A stretch of DNA of 56,554 nucleotides from Nitrospirota bacterium (GCA_016212185.1 JACRGX010000023.1:1-56554), one strand, 5' to 3'. Shown: positions 1-7,351, numbered from the stretch's first letter. Notes: a model not told the origin generated them from the sequence alone. Numbers and translations: made by a program.

Positions 1-69
1 AGAGGCAGGGCGCTGAGGAAATTGCAGGAGTATTTACTGCAAACCACAGAGGGCACAGAGAGGGAATAG
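1..69 (+). CDS. possible 3' end of a gene cut by the window edge
   Basis: Frame 1 is open from the first base to a TAG at 67-69 and gives a charged 22-residue tail. A second frame is also open for longer, running into dispersed repeats, so the frame choice is uncertain. The tail runs into a CACAGAG-type intergenic repeat at about 43-62, which suggests the real coding end lies here or slightly upstream. No family can be assigned from so few residues. Confidence 0.25.
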   Translation, partial: RGRALRKLQEYLLQTTEGTERE

Positions 70-81
70 AATCTTTTCTTA

Positions 82-150
82 GTTGTCATTCCGGCTTGTC
101 CGGAATCTCGGAACGAGTCGTACCGACTTTCTTCAGAAGGATTACCGCTC
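82..150. repeat. dispersed TCATTCC/GGAATGA-type inverted repeat
   Basis: The stretch has the motif TCATTCCGGCTTGTCCGGAATC followed by an AGAAGGATT arm, split here only by wording. Related copies lie at about 2861-2903, 10931-10995, 13543-13610, 22101-22172, 31299-31326 and 35767-35842. All are intergenic and can form short hairpins. This marks the spacer before hicA as repeat-derived. Confidence 0.6.
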
Positions 151-229
151 GCCATCAGGCTATTTTTAATTCTTTCCTAATTTCCAGAAAATATTCCTGA
201 GCGTTCTCCTTAATGCATTACCGCTAAAA

Positions 230-258
230 TTGACACATGCTATCATATATGATAGTAT
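230..258 (+). promoter_or_regulatory. hicAB promoter with overlapping palindromic operator
   Basis: TTGACA at 230-235 and TAGTAT at 253-258 are separated by 17 bases. A 16-bp perfect palindrome, CTATCATATATGATAG at 240-255, fills the spacer and is a natural operator for HicB autorepression (inference). Only five bases separate the -10 box from the ATG at 264, so the transcript would start at or next to the start codon. Confidence 0.6.
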
Positions 259-263
259 ACGCT

Positions 264-521
264 ATGAGTAAAACTGAGAAGTTATTTGATAAAGTAAAAA
301 ATAATCCGCAGGATATCAGATTTGATGAAATCTGCAAGTTGGCAGAGATTTTTGGTTTCAGGTATAAAGGCGGAAAAGGAAGTCATAAGGTGTACAGCAA
401 AAAAGGAATTACGGAAATATTGAATTTTCAAAACGTCAGAGGTAAGGCAAAACCGTATCAGGTAAAGCAGTTTTTGAAAATTATTGAAGAGCACAATTTA
501 ACAATTAAGGAGGGACAATAA
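264..521 (+). CDS. hicA: HicA-family mRNA interferase toxin
   Basis: This 85-residue protein matches the HicA toxin fold: a small alpha-beta double-stranded-RNA-binding-like domain ending in KQFLKIIEEH. The GGKGSHKVY segment carries the conserved catalytic histidine of the family. HicA cleaves mRNA when free of HicB. The ATG at 264 is preferred because the upstream in-frame ATG at 237 lies inside the promoter/operator. No Shine-Dalgarno precedes 264, consistent with leaderless translation. hicB follows after one base. Confidence 0.85.
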   Translation: MSKTEKLFDKVKNNPQDIRFDEICKLAEIFGFRYKGGKGSHKVYSKKGITEILNFQNVRGKAKPYQVKQFLKIIEEHNLTIKEGQ

Positions 522-522
522 T

Positions 523-870
523 ATGCATTATCCGATAAAAGTATTCTACAGTGATGAAGATAAGGGTTTTATAGCCGTGATTCCTGATCTGCCCGGATGT
601 TCAGCTTTTGGAGAGACGGAAAATGAGGCAATAAAACAGGTAAAGATTGCTCAGGAATTGTGGGTAAAAACAGCAAAAAAAGAGGGGAGAAAAATACCGC
701 GCCCTTCATCAGAAGAAGCGTACAGCGGCAGGATACTTGCAAGGACTCCCAAATCACTTCATAGGATACTTATGGAGAAGGCAAAAGAAGAAGGAGTCAG
801 CCTTAACCAATTTGTAATCTATCTCCTTTCAAGGGGAGTAGAAAAACGTACAGCTTCATTGAAATCTTAA
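523..870 (+). CDS. hicB: HicB-family antitoxin
   Basis: A 115-residue partner of HicA. The N-terminal half (about 1-55) is the partly degraded RNase H-like HicB domain with the typical DEDKGFIAVIPDLPGC signature. The C-terminal part (about 75-110) looks like a ribbon-helix-helix/Arc-type DNA-binding segment (LHRILMEKAKEEGVSLNQF). It should neutralise HicA and repress the operon through the palindrome at 240-255. It starts one base after hicA stops and follows an AGGAGG-like site inside the hicA end. Confidence 0.85.
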   Translation: MHYPIKVFYSDEDKGFIAVIPDLPGCSAFGETENEAIKQVKIAQELWVKTAKKEGRKIPRPSSEEAYSGRILARTPKSLHRILMEKAKEEGVSLNQFVIYLLSRGVEKRTASLKS

Positions 871-933
871 TTCGGGGCAAGTAGATTATAGCAAGGGTTA
901 AAAGACCATTTATTCGTTTAAGCGAGGTATGAC

Positions 934-2328
934 ATGAAGAACATCGCCATAATTTTTATTTCCTTAATTTTATTCCTTCCCGCCATTGCTTTGTCTGAGA
1001 CAAAAGAAATTATTTCAGAAGGCACATACAACATGGGCGATGGAGAAACCCCTTCCGTTGCTGAAAGCAGAGCCTTGCTTAATGCAAAGCAGATTGCCCT
1101 TGAACAGGCAGGGACTTATGTGGAGAGTTATACAAAAGTAGAAAATCTCCAATTGACTAAAGACGAAATACAGGTCTTGGCATCAGGCATTATGGAAGTG
1201 GAGATACTTGATAAAAAAAGAACTATTGTCGGCGACGGCTTTAATTTCTGGGTAAAGATAAAGGCAAAGGTTAATCCGGATAAAATCGGGGAGATGGCTA
1301 ATAAAATTAAGCTGAAAGAAAAATCTCTTGTTGATGATTACAAAAAAATTCAGGAGGCTTATGAAAAGAGCCAAAAGGACATTGAAGAATTAAAGAAACA
1401 GTTGGCACAGGCAACGGGCGAAAAGAAGAAACAAGTTGAGGCAAAGATTGCTGATGATGAGAGATTGTTTCAGGCAAATGAGTGGTTTGATAAAGGATAT
1501 GAATATTATTTAGCCAATGAATATGATAAAGCAATAGAGGCATACACAAGCGCAATAGCATTAAATCCAAACCATGCAGAGGCATATAATAATCGGGGGG
1601 TTGCTTATGACGAAAAAGGCCAGTACGACAGTGCGATTGAGGATTACAGCAGGGCGATTGTATTAAATCCAAAAGATGCGATTGCCTATTCCAATCGTGG
1701 GAATGCTTATAAAGGCAAAGGTCAGTATGACAGGGCGATTGAGGATTACAATAAGGCGATTGTATTAAATCCAAAAGATGCTGATGCATATTATAATCGT
1801 GGTCTTGCTTATGATGACAAAAATCAATATGACAAGGCTATTGCAGATTTTAATAAGGCAATTACTTTAAATCCAAAAAATGCAGGGGCCTATAATAATC
1901 GTGGAAATGCTTATAACGCAAAGGGACAACATGACGAGGCAATTGAGGATTTCAATAAGGCAATTACATTAAATCCAAAACTTGTTGATGCCTATAATAA
2001 TCGTGGGAATGCTTATACTGACAAAGGTCAGTATGACAGAGCGATTGAGGATTACAACAGGGCGATTGAAATAAATCCAAGACTTGCAGATGCCTATTAC
2101 AATCGTGGGAATGCTTATGCTGTCAAAGGTCAGTATGACAAGGCGATTGAGAATTTCAACAGAGCAATTGGAATAAATCCAAAACATGCTGAGGCCCATT
2201 ACAATCGCGGGAAGGTTTATTATAATAAGGGAAATATGGGCAAGGCAATCTCTGATTTTCAAAAGGCATGTGATATGGGGCATGAGAATGGGTGCAAGGA
2301 AGCGCAGATGGTTTTACAAGAGAGATAA
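934..2328 (+). CDS. exported TPR-repeat protein
   Basis: 464 residues. Residues 1-21 are a signal peptide (basic MKN, hydrophobic core, cleavage near ALS). Residues about 25-125 resemble the FlgT N-terminal-like domain that often precedes repeats. Residues about 127-185 are a charged coiled coil. Eight tetratricopeptide repeats of 34 residues follow (about 182-455), each with the YNNRGNAYxxKGQYDxAIEDYxxAI pattern spread over the unit. At DNA level this is a 102-bp tandem repeat from about 1478 to 2290. It is likely a periplasmic scaffold for protein interaction; partner unknown. A weak GAGGT site precedes the ATG. Confidence 0.8.
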   Translation: MKNIAIIFISLILFLPAIALSETKEIISEGTYNMGDGETPSVAESRALLNAKQIALEQAGTYVESYTKVENLQLTKDEIQVLASGIMEVEILDKKRTIVGDGFNFWVKIKAKVNPDKIGEMANKIKLKEKSLVDDYKKIQEAYEKSQKDIEELKKQLAQATGEKKKQVEAKIADDERLFQANEWFDKGYEYYLANEYDKAIEAYTSAIALNPNHAEAYNNRGVAYDEKGQYDSAIEDYSRAIVLNPKDAIAYSNRGNAYKGKGQYDRAIEDYNKAIVLNPKDADAYYNRGLAYDDKNQYDKAIADFNKAITLNPKNAGAYNNRGNAYNAKGQHDEAIEDFNKAITLNPKLVDAYNNRGNAYTDKGQYDRAIEDYNRAIEINPRLADAYYNRGNAYAVKGQYDKAIENFNRAIGINPKHAEAHYNRGKVYYNKGNMGKAISDFQKACDMGHENGCKEAQMVLQER

Positions 2329-2396
2329 CAAAAAATGGATGGGTTTGCGTAAAATGCCTATTAAGAATGGGAAAATATGGCTCCACATCCCCAATT

Positions 2397-2645
2397 TTAT
2401 TTCTGCTGGCCCGGGGGCGGCTCATATTTATCTCCCGGCTCTACAACAATATGGATGCGTTTGGGCGAGTATCGGCTGGTACTCGGTCCGTAGTTGTCCA
2501 ACAAGACCTGCAGGAACTCCGCGAAGGCTTCAATTTCGCCTGATTCCGATTCCTGATAGACAATTTCCTCAGTTTCAGCTTCCGGATCTTCTGATTCAAT
2601 GCGCAACACCAAACCATTCTTAGCATTTCGGATTTGGAATTTCAT
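2397..2645 (-). CDS. small acidic hypothetical protein
   Basis: 82 residues, rich in Glu in the middle and ending in a Pro/Gly/Gln-rich tail. An AGGAGGTGAAAGAAAG ribosome site lies just before the ATG at 2645, which supports expression. The start overlaps the stop of the preceding 55-aa ORF in an ATGA junction, so the two are probably translationally coupled. I do not recognise a family. It is convergent with the TPR gene. Confidence 0.55.
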   Translation of the reverse strand: MKFQIRNAKNGLVLRIESEDPEAETEEIVYQESESGEIEAFAEFLQVLLDNYGPSTSRYSPKRIHIVVEPGDKYEPPPGQQK

Positions 2646-2809
2646 CTTTCTTTCACCTCCTGTTTTTTCCCTCCCTTCCCCAGCAGATGGCTGATTGTCT
2701 CAGCGGTCACAAGGGCAAGGTCGCGCTCGCGTTCCAGAAAGGGGCGCACATAGGACGGGAAATGTGGGGACACAGAGCCTGTATTTCCTCTGTATTTAGC
2801 TAATTTCAT
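2642..2809 (-). CDS. 55-aa hypothetical ORF coupled to the next gene
   Basis: The ORF runs from an ATG at 2809 to a TGA at 2644-2642 and encodes 55 residues including a PFLERERDLALVTAE segment. The stop overlaps the ATG of the 82-aa gene. Its first about 20 codons coincide with a repeat (CACAGAGCCTGTATTTCCTC) that is echoed near 7315-7345, so the N-terminus may be repeat-derived and the ORF could be a 5'-truncated remnant. No good ribosome site is seen. Family unknown. Confidence 0.4.
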   Translation of the reverse strand: MKLAKYRGNTGSVSPHFPSYVRPFLERERDLALVTAETISHLLGKGGKKQEVKER

Positions 2810-2860
2810 ATTACTTACATATCATATTTGATAAGTTAATGCAATGATATGTATACAGGG

Positions 2861-2903
2861 CGGGAATCCTTCTTCGGAAAGATTCTGGACAAGCCAGAAT
2901 GAC
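2861..2903. repeat. dispersed GGAATCC/AGAATGACA repeat
   Basis: GGGCGGGAATCC, then an AGATTCTGGACAAGCC arm and AGAATGACA. It is a member of the same intergenic family as 82-150 and 35767-35842. It sits downstream of rtcB and could form a hairpin at the end of that operon. Confidence 0.5.
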
Positions 2904-2958
2904 AAATTTAAAGGCATTTTCGGGTCAATGACGAATTTTTGTTAGTCATTCAACCCTC

Positions 2959-4404
2959 TCACCCCTTTATCACTCCCATCGGTCTAAGCCTTGCCACTTT
3001 TTTGGAAATGCCTGCGTTATGCACAACATCAACGACATTTGTAATATCCTTGTAAGCCTCAGGCATTTCCTCTGCAAGGGTTTCCCTGCCTGCTGACCGC
3101 ACGATAATGCCTTTATCCGCCATCTCTCTCCATATGGCCCTGCCCTTTGCACGCTTTATTGCCTGATGCCTTGACATCACCCTTCCGGCGCCGTGGCACG
3201 TGGAGCCGAAAGTCTCCTGCATCGCCTTTTCTGTGCCTAAAAGGACAAAAGACGCCCTGCCCATATCGCCCGGAATCAAGACAGGCTGACCAATATGTTT
3301 GTATGCAATTGGAAGTTCAGGATGCCCGGGCGAAAATGCGCGCGTTGCGCCTTTTCTATGGACAATGAGTTTTGTTTTTTTGCCGTTTACGGTATGCTCC
3401 TCAACCTTTGCAATATTGTGTGCCACATCGTATATCAGGCTCATGCCTAAGGTTTTAGGCGAGGCATTAAATACATGCAAGAAGGATTCCTTGACCCAAT
3501 GCATAATGCACTGCCTGTTGGCCCATGCATAATTGGCGGCAGCCCTCATTGCTGAAAGATAATCCTGCGCCTCAGGGCTGTTAAACGGCGCGCAGGCCAG
3601 CTCTTTATCAGGCAGTTCAATGCCGTATTTCCGCGCTGCATTTTCCATGACCTCAAGGAAATCCGTGCACACCTGATGCCCGAATCCCCTTGAACCCGTA
3701 TGAATCATTACAGTAATCTGGTCTTTGAATAACCCGAGACTGTTTGCGGCCTTTTCATCATAAATCTCATCTACATACTGTATTTCAGTAAAATGATTCC
3801 CTGAGCCTAAAGTGCCCTGCTGCGCCCTTCCCCTTTCATATGCCTTTTGGCTTATTAAATCAGGGTTGGCGCCGTCAATGCACCCGCCTGATTCCGTATG
3901 CTCAAGGTCTTCCCTGTCCCCAAAACCCTGCTCCACCGCCCACCGCGCCCCTTTAAGAAGCAGTTTGCGTTCGTCTTCAGAGCCGAGGCGTATCTTGCCC
4001 TTTGAGCCGACGCCTGAGGGGATTTGGGTGTGTAAGACCTCCACGAGGTCTTTGACTCTGGGCGCAACCTCTTGTCTTTTGAGGCTGCTCCTCAGAAGAC
4101 GCACACCTCAATTTATGTCGTAGCCCACACCGCCCGGAGAGATAATGCCGTCTTTAATATCAAACGCAGCCACTCCGCCGATAGTAAAGCCGTAGCCCAT
4201 GTGGATGTCAGGCATTGCAAGCGATGCGCCGACAATGCCGGGAAGCATTGCGACATTTGCAACCTGCTCAACTGAGTGCGCCTCAAGCCCTTTTTCAAGG
4301 ACCTCATCAACATAGATTATGCCTTTTGTCCTCATTCCATGCTTGTAGTCTTTGGGAACTTCAAGCCTTGCGCTGTCAATTCTATGGAGTCTTTCAATAG
4401 ACAT
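2959..4404 (-). CDS. rtcB: RtcB RNA ligase, predicted selenoprotein (UGA = Sec99)
   Basis: RtcB joins RNA 2',3'-cyclic phosphate or 3'-phosphate ends to 5'-OH ends using GTP and Mn2+. Two open stretches in one frame (4404-4111 and 4107-2959) are split by a single UGA at 4110-4108. Read through, they give 481 residues, a normal RtcB length. The UGA falls in GYDIN-UGA-GVRLL, exactly where RtcB has the Cys metal ligand (C98 in Pyrococcus horikoshii). All other key residues remain: D96, N203-H204 (GSGNH), H235 (IHTGSRG), H329 (AHNIAK) and the guanylylated H404 (CHGAGR). A hairpin at 4100-4074 fits a bacterial SECIS. AAAGGAG lies seven bases before the ATG. The gene ends an operon with archease, the RtcB activator. 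Confidence 0.88.
4074..4110 (-). promoter_or_regulatory. candidate bacterial SECIS element after the UGA of rtcB
   Basis: Seven bases after the UGA, GUCUU (4100-4096) pairs with AAGAC (4078-4074), and UGAGG (4094-4090) pairs with CCUCA (4084-4080). One C/A mismatch separates the two stems. The apical loop is AGCAG (4089-4085), with G as the second loop base about 20 bases from the UGA. Known bacterial SECIS elements have a stem-loop at this distance with a G in the first two loop positions. Folding is by eye. Confidence 0.7.
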
Positions 4405-4444
4405 AGGATTACTCCTTTCCTGCTTGTTTTTTCATCCTTCAACC

Positions 4445-5440
4445 TCACGCCCCTGCCCTGTCTTCCAGCACCTTCAGTTTTGAAATTTCCCCGAGCGCTA
4501 TAAGGGTATCTCCGATATCAATGGCTGTGCGGAAAGTCGGGTTAAATTTCATGTCGCCGCCGGGCTTTCTGACTGCAACAATTATAACCCCCAGATCTTT
4601 CCCAATGCCGCATTCGTCAAGCGTAAGCCCTTTAAGCTTTGAGCCTTTCTGAATTGTTATCTCCTCCATCTGAAGGTCTATGTTGCCGCTCTTTGTGGCA
4701 AATTCAATAAAATCAACAACCGCAGGCTTTACCACAGTGTGCGCAATCCTTAGCCCTCCGATGTGATACGGCGATACAACCCTGTCGGCGCCTGCCCTCA
4801 CAAGTTTTTGCTCTGACCCTTCCTCACCGGCCCTCGCAACTATCATAAGGGCAGGCTTTAATCCCCTTGCAGTCAAAACAACATAAAGATTTTCAGCGTC
4901 AGTCGGCAGAACTGATATCAGCCCCTTTGCTTTTTCAATGCCCGCCTCCCTCAAGACTTCATCCTGAGTGGCATCGCCTTCAAGAAGTATGATGTCTTCC
5001 TTTTCCTGAATCAGGGCAGGCGTCTTCTCAATAATAATAAACTCCACGCCGCTCCCTCTGAGCTCCTTGCAGATTATCTTTCCCATCCTTCCATAACCGC
5101 AGATAATGTAATGGCCTTTTAAATCTTTAATTTGCTTTTCCAATCTCTTCCTCCCCAGTATGTCCTGAAGCTCTCCCTCCAGGACAAACTTTGCGCCTGT
5201 ATTAAGCGTAAATAATATCGTGCCGGCGCCGCTTATTATTAGTATGATTGTAAATATCCTGCCGCCTGATGATAAATCATGGACTTCCTTGAATCCCACA
5301 GAAGCAATGGTGATTATCGTCATGTAAAGCGAGTCCAGCGCATTCCATCCCTCTATGACAATATAGCCCAGAGTGCCGAAGAGGACAATAAAAGCTATCA
5401 GCCCTAAAGAGAGCAGCAGCTTCATTTTGATAGTTTTCAA
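4445..5440 (-). CDS. K+ channel subunit with RCK/TrkA domains
   Basis: 331 residues. TM helix 1 at about 8-30, re-entrant pore loop at about 35-52, TM helix 2 at about 62-82, then a cytoplasmic RCK_N (Rossmann) domain from about 108 (ICGYGRMGKII, the nucleotide-binding glycine motif) and an RCK_C domain at about 245-325. The layout is that of MthK-like ligand-gated potassium channels. The filter reads ASVGFKEV rather than TVGYGD, so ion selectivity is uncertain. The TTG start at 5440 is chosen because AAGGAG sits eight bases upstream. It lies between archease and rtcB, 21 bases after the archease stop. Confidence 0.8.
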   Translation of the reverse strand: MKTIKMKLLLSLGLIAFIVLFGTLGYIVIEGWNALDSLYMTIITIASVGFKEVHDLSSGGRIFTIILIISGAGTILFTLNTGAKFVLEGELQDILGRKRLEKQIKDLKGHYIICGYGRMGKIICKELRGSGVEFIIIEKTPALIQEKEDIILLEGDATQDEVLREAGIEKAKGLISVLPTDAENLYVVLTARGLKPALMIVARAGEEGSEQKLVRAGADRVVSPYHIGGLRIAHTVVKPAVVDFIEFATKSGNIDLQMEEITIQKGSKLKGLTLDECGIGKDLGVIIVAVRKPGGDMKFNPTFRTAIDIGDTLIALGEISKLKVLEDRAGA

Positions 5441-5461
5441 GTTATAATCTCCTTAAATAGA

Positions 5462-5884
5462 TTATATATCAAAAATCACCTCTGCAAGCCATCCCGAATC
5501 ATTTTTCTTTAAGAAAAGCCTGTGATATGTCGCGGCTTTAATAAGGAGCCTCTGTTCATGGATCTCAGGGTCAAAGTAACCGCCTGACACCTCAGCCTCA
5601 ACGGCATTGCCATTTAAACTTACAGAAAATTGTTTTCCTATGAAACCATGCGTATCAAAGAGAAAAACCAATTCATTCAGCCAGCGTACAAACAGGCTTT
5701 CATAATTATCCGCCTCAACGGCAATCTGCTTTTTCTCGGTTTCCCTGATTTGCTCAGTATCTGTGATTAGTCCTGACATGCCCAAAGCGGCATTTTCAAA
5801 GAGTTCATTCAGCGTATTGCCGAAAACCCTAAGCCCGACATCACCGAATATGTCCAATGTCTCATAGCGTTTTTTATCCGCCAT
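5462..5884 (-). CDS. archease, RtcB activator
   Basis: 140 residues of the archease family (MTH1598/TM1083-like). The N-terminal YETLDIFGDVGLRVFG and NELFENAALGM segments and the C-terminal KAATYHRL segment are typical. Archease speeds RtcB guanylylation and allows multiple turnover. It is the first gene of the minus-strand run archease, channel, rtcB, an arrangement that supports a working RtcB despite the in-frame UGA. No signal peptide; cytoplasmic. Confidence 0.88.
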   Translation of the reverse strand: MADKKRYETLDIFGDVGLRVFGNTLNELFENAALGMSGLITDTEQIRETEKKQIAVEADNYESLFVRWLNELVFLFDTHGFIGKQFSVSLNGNAVEAEVSGGYFDPEIHEQRLLIKAATYHRLFLKKNDSGWLAEVIFDI

Positions 5885-5936
5885 ACTATTAGGACATTAT
5901 ACCACTACACAAAACCAAACGGCGTTCAGCCTGCAT

Positions 5937-6200
5937 TTATTCATAGTGCGTCCACATACGTATGACTTTAACTGTTTTAATTTTATCAAGAATCTGATAG
6001 ACAAGCCGGTGCTGGATATTTATGCGCCTGGAATACGCGCCTTCCAAATCACCGACAAGTTTTTTAAAGGGCGGAGGGTCCTGATAAGGGTTTTCTCCCA
6101 ATACCTTAATCAACTTTTCTGTCTGAGGGCGCAGTCCTGAAGCGGAAATCTTTTTTGCATCTTTTCGCGCTTGCTTAGTGTAGACAATCTTCCATATCAC
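5937..6200 (-). CDS. yoeB: YoeB-family mRNA interferase toxin
   Basis: 87 residues beginning IWKIVYTKQARKDAKK, the characteristic YoeB/Txe start, and ending RMWTHYE, close to the YoeB C-terminal catalytic His-Tyr end. YoeB cleaves mRNA in the ribosomal A site. I choose the GTG at 6200, which overlaps the yefM stop as GTGA; an ATG at 6221 would add seven atypical residues. Cotranscribed with yefM. Confidence 0.85.
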   Translation of the reverse strand: MIWKIVYTKQARKDAKKISASGLRPQTEKLIKVLGENPYQDPPPFKKLVGDLEGAYSRRINIQHRLVYQILDKIKTVKVIRMWTHYE

Positions 6201-6439
6201 CAGCGAGGCCCCTTTGAACATTTTTTGACCGGCGTTTTCAAACCTTTGCGTATTGATTCACCCATGCCCGGGATTGAAAGCAGATAAAGAGTTTCCTGAA
6301 TAGCGCTCCAATCGTTTTCAGAAACTATCACTGCCCTGCTGCGCTTTCCGGTAACATATACCGCCTCGTGCGACTCTGATACTTCGTCTATCAAGCGGTA
6401 CAATTTCTTCCTTGCCTCAGTTGCCGTAATAGTAGTCAT
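6197..6439 (-). CDS. yefM: YefM/Phd-family antitoxin
   Basis: 80 residues starting TTITATEARKKLYRLIDEV, the YefM/Phd DNA-binding fold, followed by a C-terminal arm that would wrap YoeB. The ATG at 6439 is preferred over 6454 because GGGAGGTG lies directly before it. It should repress its own operon at the paired GTAC sites at 6459-6474. The stop overlaps the yoeB GTG. Confidence 0.85.
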   Translation of the reverse strand: MTTITATEARKKLYRLIDEVSESHEAVYVTGKRSRAVIVSENDWSAIQETLYLLSIPGMGESIRKGLKTPVKKCSKGPRW

Positions 6440-6458
6440 AATTTCACCTCCCATAAGC

Positions 6459-6474
6459 GTACGATATAGTGTAC
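6459..6474 (-). promoter_or_regulatory. YefM operator-like paired GTAC sites
   Basis: GTAC at 6459-6462 and at 6471-6474, 12 bases apart, sit upstream of the yefM ribosome site. E. coli YefM binds palindromes with a TGTACA core at similar spacing. On the minus strand a TTGACA -35 box (about 6491-6496) lies 17-18 bases from TACACT over this site. Confidence 0.5.
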
Positions 6475-6545
6475 GTCATGCCGGATTGTTGTGTCAATGT
6501 TTGAAATCAGCGCTGGGCTACTGCCCGTCTGCCAGGCTTAATTGG

Positions 6546-6857
6546 TTAGACCCTCTTTCTATCCTTTTTAACACCTGAGATATCAAGCAAGGCTTCCGGA
6601 TGCCTCGCAGCAACCATTAATAAAACACGAGCTGGACCTTCCGGTTTCCGGCGCCCCTGTTCCCAGTTGCGAAGCGTTGCAACACTTATTCCCATAAGAG
6701 AGGCGAAGTTGTCCTGAGATAGACCGTAATGCTCACGTATCTTTCGCACCTCTGATTCCGGGAATGCAATAATGCGTGAAGGCTTCATCACCCCTTGCAT
6801 AATTGCACCGCCCTGTTTTACGCTTTCAAGCAGTTCTTCAAATAGTTCTTTTTTCAT
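6546..6857 (-). CDS. HigA/NadS-type XRE antitoxin
   Basis: 103 residues with a helix-turn-helix at about 42-85: ESEVRKIREHYGLSQDNFA, then MGISVATLRNWEQGRRKPEG. This form, with the HTH in the C-terminal half, is typical of HigA2/NadS antitoxins encoded after their toxin. Its start overlaps the toxin stop by four bases. It likely binds the toxin and represses the operon. Confidence 0.8.
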   Translation of the reverse strand: MKKELFEELLESVKQGGAIMQGVMKPSRIIAFPESEVRKIREHYGLSQDNFASLMGISVATLRNWEQGRRKPEGPARVLLMVAARHPEALLDISGVKKDRKRV

Positions 6858-7171
6858 AGGTACTCCTTTTCAATGACTTTTCTCAGTTGCCTGAGTTGCT
6901 CCTTTGTTAAATCATCCTGCTCATTTTTGGCATAGGCAAAAAGGAGAAGAATGACGTCTTTTGACATGAACCAGTAATATATAACCCTGATGCCGCCCCT
7001 TTTCCCATGCCCTTTTGCTGACCATCGAAGCTTTCTCATACCTCCGCTTCCCGACATAACCTTCCCGACATCCGGTTTGTTGACCAAATGAGCCTGCAAG
7101 AGCCGATATTCTTCGTAAGAGAGCATTACCTGAATTCGTCGTGTGAAAATCGGTGTCTCAATAATGGTCAT
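6854..7171 (-). CDS. RelE/HigB2-type toxin
   Basis: 105 residues of the RelE/ParE superfamily, HigB2-like, with the core GSGGMRKLRWSAKGHGKRGG and the following IRVIYYWF strand. It is probably a ribosome-dependent mRNA interferase. The ATG at 7171 lies five bases after a TATAAT box and has no Shine-Dalgarno. higA follows with a four-base overlap. Confidence 0.8.
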   Translation of the reverse strand: MTIIETPIFTRRIQVMLSYEEYRLLQAHLVNKPDVGKVMSGSGGMRKLRWSAKGHGKRGGIRVIYYWFMSKDVILLLFAYAKNEQDDLTKEQLRQLRKVIEKEYL

Positions 7172-7176
7172 AATTA

Positions 7177-7205
7177 ATTATACGTCAATGGCGTAGATTG
7201 TGCAA
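7177..7205 (-). promoter_or_regulatory. higBA promoter, leaderless geometry
   Basis: On the minus strand, TTGCAC (7205-7200), a 17-base spacer, then TATAAT (7182-7177). Five bases later comes the ATG of higB at 7171. The geometry is identical to that of hicA, so the mRNA probably starts at or beside the A of ATG. Confidence 0.6.
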
Positions 7206-7351
7206 GTAGAAATTGATAAGGCTAATCTTGAAGTGTTAGACAATCACCATCTCTTTTTTGTCTATTCTATTCAATGGAAAAAACATAACCTCATCAGCTT
7301 TGGATAACAATGTGGGAAATGGAGCCTGTGTTTTCTCTAATCAGATTTATC

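Noticed and set aside
1307-2283. Long antisense ORFs over the TPR gene
   Set aside because: They mirror the 102-bp TPR repeat on the other strand and show repetitive, meaningless protein sequence.
1478-2290. CRISPR-like array
   Set aside because: The periodic signal is the coding TPR repeat, with no spacers; no CRISPR array was seen anywhere in the window.
2186-2623. Plus-strand ORF of 145 codons over the end of the TPR gene
   Set aside because: It overlaps two better-supported genes, has no family features and no ribosome site.
2959-4404. rtcB as two genes or a pseudogene
   Set aside because: The two parts are in one frame, only one UGA lies between them, it hits the catalytic Cys codon, a SECIS-like hairpin follows, and archease is intact next door.
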